A stretch of DNA of 64,000 nucleotides from Sipunculus nudus (lineage: Eukaryota; Annelida; Sipuncula; Golfingiida; Sipunculidae). A program made the translations under genes and the position numbers. Position 1 is the stretch's first letter, and each line of letters begins with the position of its first letter. Where the stretch lies: positions 47,933,327-47,997,326 of the forward strand of contig CM049308.1 of the NCBI GenBank assembly GCA_026874595.1. The letters run 5' to 3'. Below are positions 1-11,500 of this stretch, piece after piece. The notes beneath the pieces are model-generated. The model did not search any database, was not told where the DNA came from, and saw only the letters and a program-made list of their open reading frames with translations.

Positions 1-557
1 ATGTTTACACTTTTTAGGATAATGCCTGGATTCAAATTATATTCCTATGATGTGTATTAAGTCAGATGTTGTTGAAAAATTATGGATCTGCTTCAGAAAA
101 AGAAAAAGATTAAAAGGCTTAAAGCCCTTTACATGATCTGAATATATGAAGTCCAAGGGACTCAGAGAATAAATAGTATTAAATTACGATTAACTAAACA
201 ACAGTGGTCTTTTCCCCAAATATGAGATCAAATAACAATGATATCTGACGCCTGACTGGTGAATGATTAAATATTAAAATCCAAAGCATGCATTTTAGTA
301 ATCATTTTCATTATTTTCATTTACTATATAATACAATAAAGAACAAGTGCATTGTAATTTTGTAAATATGGGGGTTAAGAGTGGGGGGTCAGGGGGTTGG
401 GGGTAGTCCATTTTATACCAATTACAGGAAATTGCATGAATACAACTGAACTGTACCATATATTTTGTTTACCTCAAAAAATCTAAGCAATGAGGTTTAC
501 TCATGTGCTGTCAATCACCTTTTAAGAATTTGGTATAGAGGCCTGAGGCTTGCTTAC
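1..557. other. AT-rich DNA, probable intron, nothing recognised
   Basis: This lies downstream of exon 6 on the minus strand. It is AT-rich with a short G-rich patch (about 367-407). I found no exon with phase 2 and good splice sites. Confidence 0.4.
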
Positions 558-756
558 CAGGCTGTTATGACATCTTCAATAGGGGTAACACCATCAGAAA
601 CAGTGGCAGGAGTTATAGGTGACCTCTGACCTGTGACACTGCTGACCCCTGCTGGTGCCTCTGGCACAGATCTTGTAGGTGACTGATCTTGCCTACCGCT
701 AGGTAAGCTGATTTCACTAAACTCATCATCATAATCTGGAATCATTGTCCCCTCAG
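558..756 (-). CDS. KIZ: Kizuna-like protein, coding exon 6 (last exon seen)
   Basis: A 199-bp exon. The acceptor is TGTACTGTTTCAG|CTGAGG at 757 and the donor is AGCCTG|GTAAGC at 557. The incoming phase of 1 matches exon 5, so the join reads SIPG-A-EGTMIPDYDDEF and continues SEISLPSGRQDQSPTRSVPE through an S/T/P-rich stretch to TPIEDVITA. The outgoing phase is 2, so at least one more exon is expected. I did not find it in 1-557, and the gene probably continues to the left of the window. The part of this exon above position 600 is included in the tandem duplication described at 601-2866. Confidence 0.58.
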
Positions 757-2866
757 CTGAAACAGTACAAGCACAAATTACTCATTCAAGTAGTGCCACA
801 GCTCTACTATCAGCCCAGGGTATGGTTTTGTTAGGTCCACAGGTTTATCCATAAACTTGTTCCAGTAAGTTGTTGCAGCAAGCTATGTTAGGCCCAAACC
901 TCTACAGTCAACATTGATTATTCAGTTGGTATATCTGGTCATACACTTGTTTCTGTTTTCCTGTCAACTTAATGGCAACAATTCCATGTCTCTGTCTCAA
1001 ATAAAGTACGGTTTACTGTATGTTCAATGTTTTACTAATGTTCAATATTTTTACAAACCTGTTTGACAGTAACAGCATGATTTGCTTTCAGTTACATACA
1101 AGTTCTCTGCACATCATTCATAAGAAATAAAGCTGGACTTTGAATGATACTGAGTGATGACTGTGGTGTTGTATGTTGGCATAAAACTTTGTAGTCTTGC
1201 AAACTAGGAGGGAATATATACTTCTTGAACATTGCAATGTATTACCTCAAGTTGTAGGCTACAGCAAATTTAAGCCTAATATTACAGGGCTTTCTGACAT
1301 GAAACTAATTATTTTATTACTGAACAAATTGTCTTCAAAGTATAATTTATTTTTAAAATAATACATCTACCTAATACTTATTAGTATTTCATTTTGTGAC
1401 AATTTTAAGCTTACCAGATAAAGCTGTATTTGCATGCAAAGATATGAGGTCAACTAAAAGTTGATCAGTTTGAAAGATTCATTAGTCGATGCCTTCCACT
1501 ATTTTAGAACAAAATCCAACTAAAGCCCCTGGTGCTATTGCGCTAACAAACAAATGATGTCCAAAGTCTAATGTGACTTGACCTTGAAAGCATGTGCAAA
1601 ATTGGTACTAATACACAAAAAATTTATGAAAAATGCACGGAGTGGTCCAATTATGATGAATTATAGAGGAGCCAATAGATTTGCATAATGACCTAATTTT
1701 AGAAAACTATGTGGAATCAGAATGCTGCAATACCAGTGGCAGGAGTTATAGGTGACCTCTGACCTGTGACACTGCTGACCCCTGCTGGTGCCTCTGGCAC
1801 AGATCTTGTAGGTGACTGATCTTGCCTACCGCTAGGTAAGCTGATTTCACTAAACTCATCATCATAATCTGGAATCATTGTCCCCTCAGCTGAAACAGTA
1901 CAAGCACAAATTACTCATTCAAGTAGTGCCACAGCTCTACTATCAGCCCAGGGTATGGTTTTGTTAGGTCCACAGGTTTATCCATAAACTTGTTCCAGTA
2001 AGTTGTTGCAGCAAGCTATGTTAGGCCCAAACCTCTACAGTCAACATTGATTATTCAGTTGGTATATCTGGTCATACACTTGTTTCTGTTTTCCTGTCAA
2101 CTTAATGGCAACAATTCCATGTCTCTGTCTCCAATAAAGTACGGTTTACTGTATGTTCAATGTTTTACTAATGTTCAATATTTTTACAAACCTGTTTGAC
2201 AGTAACAGCATGATTTGCTTTCAGTTACATACAAGTTCTCTGCACATCATTCATAAGAAATAAAGCTGGACTTTGAATGACACTGAGTGATGACTGTGGT
2301 GTTGTATGTTGGCATAAAACTTTGTAGTCTTGCAAACTAGGAGGGAATATATACTTCTTGAACATTGCAATGTATTACCTCAAGTTGTAGGCTACAGCAA
2401 ATTTAAGCCTAATATTACAGGGCTTTCTGACATGAAACTAATTATTTTATTACTGAACAAATTGTCTTCAAAGTATAATTTATTTTTAAAATAATACATC
2501 TACCTAATACTTATTAGTATTTCATTTTGTGACAATTTTAAGCTTACCAGATAAAGCTGTATTTGCATGCAAAGATATGAGGTCAACTAAAAGTTGATCA
2601 GTTTGAAAGATTCATTAGTCGATGCCTTCCACTATTTTAGAACAAAATCCAACTAAAGCCCCTGGTGCTATTGCGCTAACAAACAAATGATGTCCAAAGT
2701 CTAATGTGACTTGACCTTGAAAGCATGTGCAAAATTGGTACTAATACACAAAAAATTTATGAAAAATGCACGGAGTGGTCCAATTATGATGAATTATAGA
2801 GGAGCCAATAGATTTGCATAATGACCTAATTTTAGAAAACTATGTGGAATCAGAATGCTGCAATAC
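601..2866. repeat. 1133-bp tandem duplication, two near-identical copies
   Basis: Copy A is 601-1733 and copy B is 1734-2866. Both begin CAGTGGCAGGAGTTATAGGT and end AATGCTGCAATAC. I saw only two mismatches by eye (about 1010/2143 and 1148/2281). Copy A joins copy B as CAATAC|CAGTGG, and copy B continues into older repeat sequence as CAATAC|CGATAC. The left breakpoint cuts inside exon 6; the right one cuts inside a dispersed repeat. There is at most one base of homology at the junction. Either a very recent duplication or a haplotype/assembly artefact would look like this. Confidence 0.95.
1734..1889 (-). pseudogene. Truncated duplicate of exon 6
   Basis: This is the second copy of exon 6, met first by a minus-strand transcript. 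The acceptor (CTGTTTCAG|CTGAGG) and the first 156 bases are kept. The duplication breakpoint replaces the last 43 bases and the original GTAAGC donor. Read through, the frame continues into intron sequence and stops at a TGA after a few codons. However, the junction itself makes CCACTG|GTATTG (GT at 1733-1732), a possible weak donor. The 156 bases up to it are exactly 52 codons, and the outgoing phase (1) is the phase that true exon 6 accepts. Inclusion could therefore be in frame. Whether it is used cannot be told from DNA. Confidence 0.6.
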
Positions 2867-5140
2867 CGATACACAAGAATATTTGACAATTTGCCAAAGA
2901 TATGCCTAAAGCCTCTTTTCCATGATTCTGAGTCACTGGTGGAATGCAAACGTGTTAATAAATTGGGCAAATATGGGTCAAGGTCAACTAAAAGTTAATT
3001 AAATTGAAAGAGTCATTAGTCGATGACTTCAAATTAACTAGAATACAGGTAGTCAACAAGCGACTACATGTATCCGCCAAAATCAGAGAAGGACGGGTGA
3101 AGTGAGGCATGGATTGAGTGGCAAGGGGAAATAGAGTTACATGGGTTTCTATTAGAATGAATCTCTGCCAAATAAACATGATTGTAGGTGGCGCCACCTG
3201 TTATTTGAATGAGAAACTATCTAAGATGTATACACGTGCAAAATTTCATGCGGAAAAGTCAAACCACTGCAGAGATATGAGTGATTTTATCCCACAGCAG
3301 ACAAACAGATATACGCTGTGCAAAAATGGCTGCAGGTGGAGCCACCATTTTTGTGTATGTTATAAAGCTATCCAAGGGCTACATTTGTGTTAAGTTTTTT
3401 TTTCCTGATTGGTCAAACTTGTCCGGAGATATAAGCATTAATGTCTGCAGCGTGAACATGCATGTAGGTGGCGCCACCTGTCATAAAATCATGAAAGCTA
3501 TCCAGGATGTATACACATGCCGAATTACAGGTAATTTGGTCAAACCACTGCAGAAATATGAGTGATTTTAACCCAAGGCAGACAAACAGATGGACGCTGT
3601 GCAAAAATGGCTGCAGGTGGCGCCACCATTTTTGTGTATTTTATAAAGCTATCAAAGGGCTACATTTGTGTAAAAAAATTTTCCTGATTGGTCAAATGGT
3701 TCCCGAAATATGAGCTTGGATGTTTGCAGCGTTAACGCGAATGTAGGTGGCGCCACCTGTCATAAAATCAAGAAAGCTATGCGGGATGTATACGCATGCC
3801 AAATTTCTAGTAATTTGGTCAACCCACTGCAGAGATATGAGTGATTTTAACCTAAGGCAGACAAACAGATGGACGCTGTGCAAAAATGGCTGCAGGTGGC
3901 GCCACCATTTTTGTGTATGTTATAAAGCTATCCAAGGGCTACATTTGTGTAAAAATTTTTTCCTGATTGGTCAAATGGTTCCCGAAATTTGAGCTTGGAT
4001 GTTTGCAGCGTTAACGCGAATGTAGGTGGCGCCACCTGTCATAAAATCAAGAAAGCTAACTAGGATGTATACGCAGGCCAAATGTTAGGTGAATTAGTCA
4101 AACCACTGCAGAGATATGAGTGATTTTAACCCAAGGCAGACAAACAGATTGACACTGTGCAAACATGGTTGCAGGTGGCGCCACCTTTTTTTATGTATGT
4201 TATAAAGCTATCCTAGGGCTACATTTGTGTAAAATTTTTTTCCTGATCGGTCAAACGGTTCCCGAGATATGTGGGTTTATGTGTGGAAACAGACGCACAA
4301 ACTGACGCGGGGCAGAGAGGAAAGGTCAGAGGTCAAGGTCACTATGTTAGGCACCAGTTCACATGTGACCCAATAATCTGTTTAAGTTTCGGAAAAATCC
4401 AACCAGTAGTCTCAGAGGAGTTCTCCGGAAACGAACGCCGCGGCGGCGGAACCCGGTCAAAAAAATATTACCCGTTTTGGCGGATACAATTAAAACAAAA
4501 TCCTATCAAAACCCTTGATGCTATCATGCTAACAAACAAATGATGTCCAAAGTCTACTGTGACTTGACCTTTAAAGCATGTGTCAAGGTCATGAGCAAAA
4601 TGGGTACTATTATGCGGACTGATGAATAATGCATAGTTTGGTCCAATTCTGATGAATAATACAGGAGCCAATAGCATTCATATAAGCATTCTGTCTGACC
4701 CTAGTTTTATGGCTAAACTATACAGAGTGACCATATTTTAAAAAAATGTGGGATTAGTATGATGCAATACTGATATGCAAAAATATTTTAGAGTAAGCCT
4801 AAGATACGGCTAAAACCACTTTTTTATGATATTTAGTCACTGGTGAAAATCCTGAAGTGCTAATAAATTGCAAAAATATATCAAGGTCAACCAAAATTTA
4901 TCAGTTTGAGAGAGTCATTAGTCGATGCCTTCCACTAAATTGGAACAAAATTCAATCAAAACCCTTGGTGCTATTGTGCTAAGAAATAAATGATGCCCAA
5001 AGTCTACTGTCACTTGAACTTCAGAGCATAAGTCAAGGTCACAGAACCAGGAAAAAATCGCCAGCATGTAGGAGATATAAGCATTTTAAAAGTGTGGAGG
5101 CGCAAGCAGACACGGACGCCCACACTGTTAAACAATAAGC
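2573..5140. repeat. Old dispersed repeat family with 'cattagtcgatgccttccac'
   Basis: Diverged copies of one repeat, about 420-440 bp long, lie at 1440-1733 (and its duplicate 2573-2866, continuing to about 3030), 4480-4900 and 4900-5110. Shared landmarks are 'cattagtcgatgccttccac', 'ggtgctattgtgctaa' and 'aatgatgtccaaagtcta'. The two copies at 4.5-5.1 kb are in direct tandem order. The last ends in a 'gcagacacggacgcccac' tail. There is no coding content, so it is probably a non-autonomous element. The palindrome-rich array at 3.03-4.48 kb lies inside this span. Confidence 0.6.
3030..4480. repeat. Tandem ~280-bp repeat with GGTGGCGCCACC palindromes (copy 1)
   Basis: About four head-to-tail units, spaced about 279 bp by the landmark AGGTGGCGCCACCT at 3186, 3466, 3745 and 4024. 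A second copy of the palindrome lies in each unit (about 3616, 3895, 4172). Conserved stretches include 'ggtcaaacggttcccgagat' and 'accactgcagagatatgagt'. The block starts with 'gggacgggtgaagtgaggca'-type sequence and ends in 'acagacgcacaaactgacgc' followed by 'aggtcagaggtcaaggtcac'. Short open frames here reflect the repeat, not genes. The same family recurs at 13.69-14.72 kb. Confidence 0.85.
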
Positions 5141-5223
5141 TCCCCGCGGGGGCACTTGAATATACATTTTTTTTTTTCAGAGCAGTTTATTCTAAGAAAC
5201 TAGATGTGTCGGAACGACACGAA

Positions 5224-7827
5224 TGCCCCCGCCTTGGGCAAATTAGAAACATTTGTTAAATTTTGTAAAATTTTTTAAGTTCAGGAGGTGTTGTATGGTC
5301 AAAAGTAGGTCAACAAGGGCAAAATGCAAACTCAATCTGTAAAGGGTCATTATCAAGCAACACACCAAAAATCAGGACAGTATATGCAGGCATTGTGAAA
5401 AAAAGTCCATATATGTGCATTTATCATGAAAATTTCTGTCTTTCATGAAATTTTCTATGTTCAGGATCTGTCATATGGTGAAAAATAGGTTAACTGGGAC
5501 GAAACGCGAACTCGATCTGTAAGTGGTCATTATGGGCCCACAGACCAAACATTAGGCCAGTATCTGTAAGCATTGCATTGCAAAACTAGAATATTAGCAA
5601 AAGTTGATTATCATTTATAAATTTCAATTGGAGAGGTATATACCATGTTTCATAACAATCCACCAAATGCTTCCTGAGAAATAAGCTCCTAAGTTTTTTA
5701 CTATACTAAGCTCTGTAACCTTGAAAAGTACCGGTAGGTCAAGATCACCCATCTTTGAACTTGACCAAGATTTTGTAAATATAATGCAAACAGCACTGAA
5801 GAAATGAAGTTCCTGTGTTGAATACCTTTGGAGATATCCTGCACTAAAGGCCAAAATTGAAAAAATCCGATAAAATTTCATTAAAAAATCAGAAATTGCA
5901 GGTGGTGCCACCGAAATTGTGCCGCACATACAGACCATCAGTCCCAATGATCATAGTAAGTTTTGTGAAAATCCACACAATGGTTCCTGAGATATAAACT
6001 TCTGAGTGTTTTTCTATAATCAGCTCTAAAATGTAGAAAAATGGGTCAAGGTCACCCATCTTCGAACTTGACCGAGATTTTATCGATATACATCTTGACT
6101 GATGAAATAAAATTCAAACGGTGAATCCTTTTAGAGATATCCCGCTCACAAGGTAAAAGTTAACAGGCGCGGAACGGACCGACGGACAGACACCGGACAG
6201 ACAGATGGACGGACGGACAGACGGACAGCTTTGGTGACCACAATAGCCCATCAGCCTATGAGCTGAGGGCTAAAAACGGCTGTACATTTGTATTTGTCAT
6301 GAAAATTTCTATTTTTCATGAATTTTTCTAAGTTTAGGAGACGTAAAACGGTCAAAAGTAGGTCAACCAGGACTAAACGCGAACTCGATCTGTAACTGGT
6401 CATTATCTGCCCACACACCAAAAATCAGGCCAATATCTACAGGCATTGCGAAAAAAAGTCTGTACATGTGTATTTGTCATGAAAATTTCTATTTTTCTTG
6501 AAATTTTCTAAGTTTAGGAGCCGTAAAACGGTCAAAAGTAGGTCAACCGGGACGAAACGCGAACTCGATCTGTAACTGGTCTATATCTGCCCACACTTCA
6601 AAAATCGGGCCAATATCTGCAGGCATTGCGAAAAAAAGTCTGTACATGTGTATAATTGTCATGAAAATTTCTATTTGTCATGAATTTTTCTAAGTTTAGG
6701 AGCCGTAAAACAGTCAAAAGTAGGTCAACCAGAACGAAACACGAACTTGATCTGTTACTGGTCATTATCTGCCCACACACCAAAAATCAGGCCAATATCT
6801 ACAGGCATTGCGAAAAAAAGTCCGTACATGTGTATTTGTCATGAAAATTTCTATTTTTCATGAATTTTTCTATGTTTAGGAGCTGTAAAACGGTCAAAAG
6901 TAGGTCAACCGGGACGAAACGCGAACTCGATCTGAAACTGGTCATTATCTGCCCACACACCAAAAATCAGGCCAATATCTGCAGGCATTGCGAAAAAAAG
7001 TCCGTACATGTGTATTTGTCATGAAAATTTCTATTTTTCATGAAATTTTCTAAGTTTAGGAGCCGTTAAACGGTCAAAAGTAGGTCAACCGTGACGAAAC
7101 GCGAACTCGATCTGTAACTGGTCATAATCTACCCACACACTAAAAATCAGGTCAATATCTACAGGCATTGCGAAAAAAAGTCTGTACATGTGTATTTGTC
7201 ATGAAAATTTCTATTTTTCATGAATTTTTCTTTGTTTAGGAGCCGTAAAACGGTCAAAAGTAGGTCAACCAGGACGAAACGCGAACTCGATCTGTAACTG
7301 GTCATTATCTGCCCACACACCAAAAATCAGGCCAATATCTGCAGGCATTGTGAAAAAAAGACCGTACATGTGTATTTGTCATGAAAATTTTTATTTTTCA
7401 TGAAATTTTCTAAGTTTTGGAGCCGTAAAACGGTCAAAAGTAGGTCAACCAGGACGAAACGCGAACTCGATCTGTAACTGGTCATTATCTGCCCACACAC
7501 CAAAAATCAGGCCAATATCTGCAGGCATTGTGAAAAAAAGACCGTACATGTGTATTTGTCATGAAAATTTTTATTTTTCATGAAATTTTCTAAGTTTTGG
7601 AGCCGTAAAACGGTCAAAAGTAGGTCAACCAGGACGAAACACGAACTCGATCTGTAACTGGTCATTATCTGCCCACACACCAAAAATCAGGCCAATATCT
7701 GCAGGCATTGCGAAAAAAAGTCCGTACAACTGTTTGATTTCGGAATGACGGAATGACAGAATGACGGAATGACGGAATGACGGACATGGGTAAAACTATA
7801 TGCCCCGGCCACTTTGTGGCGGGGGCA
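5224..7827. mobile_element. Non-autonomous TIR element with internal 180-bp array
   Basis: The ends are inverted copies, TGCCCCCGCC at 5224-5233 and GGCGGGGGCA at 7818-7827. The right end also forms a hairpin (tatgccccggcc..ggcgggggcata). Inside are diverged 180-bp units (5280-5600), an unrelated block ending in a (GGAC/CAGA)n tail (about 5610-6270), then the regular array at 6290-7735. A GGAATGAC microsatellite (about 7740-7790) precedes the right end. I saw no transposase. The 'pearl' elements known in oysters have similar architecture, which is precedent and not proof. Confidence 0.6.
6290..7735. repeat. 180-bp satellite-like array, about 8 copies
   Basis: The landmark 'catgaaaatttctattttt' recurs at about 6298, 6478, 6659, 6839, 7019, 7199, 7379 and 7559, a period of 180 bp (one gap of 181). 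Each unit also holds 'cgaaacgcgaactcgatctg' and 'ggccaatatctgcaggcatt'. Copies differ by only a few bases. The array lies in intron 5 of the kizuna-like gene. Confidence 0.95.
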
Positions 7828-7859
7828 TAAAAAAGTGTGAGTGGTAAGTGTAAGGTTAC

Positions 7860-8547
7860 CTCCTGGGATACTGATGGGAGGCCTGGAGGGCGTGTGGTCC
7901 AGCTGAGACCTGGTCATGGTCCTATCATTATGTTCTGGTGACCCATCATTCTCCTGGTTTACAGCTGCAGGCACACTCTGCTGTTTATTTAGGTTGTCTA
8001 CCACCACATCTACATTATGACTGGCTGTCTGATGCCTGTCTGCCACCCTGATAGCAGCTGCTGTTGCAGCAGACACAGACTCTTCAAGGTGTGACTGGGT
8101 GTCTGGTGCAGTTGACAGCCAGTTGCTGGTGGGTAATGATGATACTGTCTGCAATGTGCTTCCAGCAGTGGAAGCCAGTGGCTGGACATGTCTGTCTGCT
8201 GCTGGAGGCTGCTTGTTCCCTGTATTCCTGGGAGTGGCTTGTTCTTGGGTTTGATGACTGTCAGACCTTGGGGTCTGTATGAAAGTGACTGATCGTGACT
8301 GGTGTGGTGGCCCTCCTCCAGTCTCGGGCAAGGCTGTACCTGGAGTCATGCTGACTGGACGATGCTGCTGTGGTGAGCTGGGTGCTCCTTGTCCTGCTGA
8401 CTGCTGTGACTGTCCTGAGTGAGGAGGGCACTGCTGGGCAGGATGCAGATGTGTGAAGGATGAAGGAACAGTGAAGCTGAACACAGGACCATCCTGCTGC
8501 TGCTGCTGGCGCTGCAACTGTAACTGTCTGGTGACTTCTGCTGCAGC
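7860..8547 (-). CDS. KIZ: Kizuna-like protein, large low-complexity exon 5
   Basis: A 688-bp exon, phase 0 in and phase 1 out. The acceptor is GTATTCCCTTAG|GCTGCAGCAG at 8548. The donor is CCAGGAG|GTAACC at 7859. It encodes about 229 residues, starting AAAEVTRQLQLQRQQQQQDG and then rich in Ser, Pro, Thr and Gln with no recognisable domain. This looks like the long disordered middle and C-terminal part usual in kizuna. The open frame runs past the donor into intron sequence, where it means nothing. A 35-bp minisatellite begins only about 35 bp upstream of the acceptor. The CAG/CTG-rich start (five Gln) could vary in length. Confidence 0.6.
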
Positions 8548-8582
8548 CTAAGGGAATACAAGACCATCAACCACTACAGTTG

Positions 8583-11500
8583 TTAATACAGACAGTGACA
8601 TTCAATCAATACAGCCATCAGTACAGACAGTGGCACTCAATCAATACAGCCATCAGTACAGACAGTGGCACTCAATCCATACAGCCATCAGTACAGACAG
8701 TGGCACTCAATCCATACAGCCATCAGTACAGACAGTGGCACTCAATCAATACAGCCATCAGTACAGACAGTGGCACTCAATCAATACAGCCATCAGTACA
8801 GACAGTGGCACTCAATCAATACAGCCATCAGTACAGACAGTGGCATTCAATCAATACAGCCATCAGTACAGACAGTGGCACTCAATCAATACAGCCATCA
8901 GTACAGTCAGTGGCACTCAATCAATACAGCCATCAGTACAGACAGTGGCACTCAATCAATACAGCCATAAGTATAGACAGTGGCACTCAATCAATACAGC
9001 CATCAGTACAAACAGTGGCACTCAATCCATACAGCCATCAGTACAGGCAGTGGCACTCAATCAATACAATGATCAGTACCAACATTGGCACTCAATCAAT
9101 ACAGCCATCAGTACAGCCAGTGGCACTCAATCAATACAGCCATCAGTACAGACAGTGGCACTCAATCAATACAATGATCAGTACCGACAGTGGCACTCAA
9201 TCAATACAGAAATCAGTACAGCCAGTTGCACTCAATCAATACAGCCATCAGTACAGATAGTGGCACTCAATCAATACAGCCATCAGTACAGATAGTGGCA
9301 CTCAATCAATCCAGCCATCAGTACAGATAGTGGCACTCAATCAATACAGCCATCAGTACAGACAGTGGCACTCAATCAATACAGCCATCAGTACAGATAG
9401 TGGCACTCAATCAATACAGCCATAAGTATAGACAGTGGCACTCAATCAATACAGCCATAAGTATAGACAGTGGCACTCAATCAATACAGCCATCAGTACA
9501 GATAGTGGCACTCAATCAATACAGCCATCAGTACAGATAGTGGCACTCAATCAATACAGCCATCAGTACAGACAGTGGCACTCAATCAATACAGCCATCA
9601 GTACAGACAGTGGCACTCAATCAATACAGCCATCAGTACAGACAGTGGCACTCAATCAATACAGCCATCAGTACAGACAGTGGCACTCAATCAATACAGC
9701 CATAAGTACAGACAGTGGCACTCAATCAATACAGCCATCAGTACAGATAGTGGCACTCAATCAATACAGCCATCAGTACAGACAGTGGCACTCGATCAAT
9801 ACAGCCATCAGTACAGACAGTGGCACTCAATCAATACAGCCATCAGTACAGGCAGTGGCACTCAATCAATACAATGATCAGTACCAACATTGGCACTCAA
9901 TCAATACAGCCATCAGTACAGCCAGTGGCACTCAATCAATACAACCATCAGTACAGACAGTGGCACTCAATCAATACAATGATCAGTACCGACAGTGGCA
10001 CTCAATCAATACAGAAATAATGTACAGCCAGTTGCACTCAATCAATACAGCCATCAGTACAGATAGTGGCACTCAATCAATACAGCCATCAGTACAGACA
10101 GTGGCACTTGATCAATACAATGATCAGTACCAACATTGGCACTCAATCGATACAGCCATCAGTACAGACAGTGGCACTTGATCAATACAATGATCAGTAC
10201 CAACATTGGCACTTAATCAATACAGCCATCAGTACAGAAAGTGGCACTTGATCAATACAATGATCAGTACCAACATTGGCACTCGATCAATACAGCCATC
10301 AGTACAGACAGTGGCACTTAATCAATAAAATGATCAGTACCAACATTGGCACTCAATCAATACAGCCATCAGTACAGACAGTGGCACTCAATCAATACAG
10401 TCATCAGTACAGATAGTGGCACTCAATCAATACAGCCATCAGTACAGATAGTGGCACTCAATCAATACAGCCATCAGTACAGATAGTGGCACTCAATCAA
10501 TACAATGATCAGTACCGACAGTGGCACTCAATCAATACAGCCATCAGTACAGACAGTGGCACTTGATCAATACAATGATCAGTACCGACAGTGGCACTCA
10601 ATTAATACAGAAATCAGTACAGCCAGTTGCACTCAATCAATACAGCCATCAGTACAGATAGTGGCACTCAATCAATACAGCCATCAGTACAGATAGTGGC
10701 ACTCAATCAATACAGCCATCAGTACCGACAGTGGCACTCAATCAATACAGCCATCAGTACAGCCAGTGGCACTCAATCAATACAGAAATCAGTAAAGCCA
10801 GTTGCACTCAATCAATACAGCCATCAGTACAGATAGTGGCACTCAATCAATACAGCCATCAGTACAGACAGTGGCACTTGATCAATACAATGATCAGTAC
10901 CGACAGTGGCACTCAATCAATACAGCCATCAGTACAGATAGTGGCACTCAATCAATACAGCCATCAGTACAGATAGTGGCACTCAATCAATACAATGATC
11001 AGTACCGACAGTGGCACTCAATCAATACAGCCATCAGTACAGCCAGTGGCACTCAATCAATACAGAAATCAGTAAAGCCAGTTGCACTCAATCAATACAG
11101 CCATCAGTACAGATAGTGGCACTCAATCAATACAGCCATCAGTACAGACAGTGGCACTTGATCAATACAATGATCAGTACCAACAGTGGCACTCAATCAA
11201 TACAGCCATCAGTACAGACAGTGGCACTTGATCAATACAATGATCAGTACCGACAGTGGCACTCAATCAATACAGAAATCAGTACAGCCAGTTGCACTCA
11301 ATCAATACAGCCATCAGTACAGATAGTGGCACTCAATCAATACAGCCATCAGTACAGATAGTGGCACTCAATCAATACAGCCATCAGTACAGACAGTGGC
11401 ACTTGATCAATACAATGATCAGTACCAACAGTGGCACTCAATCAATACAGAAATCAGTACAGCCAGTTGCACTCAATCAATACAGCCATCAGTACAGATA

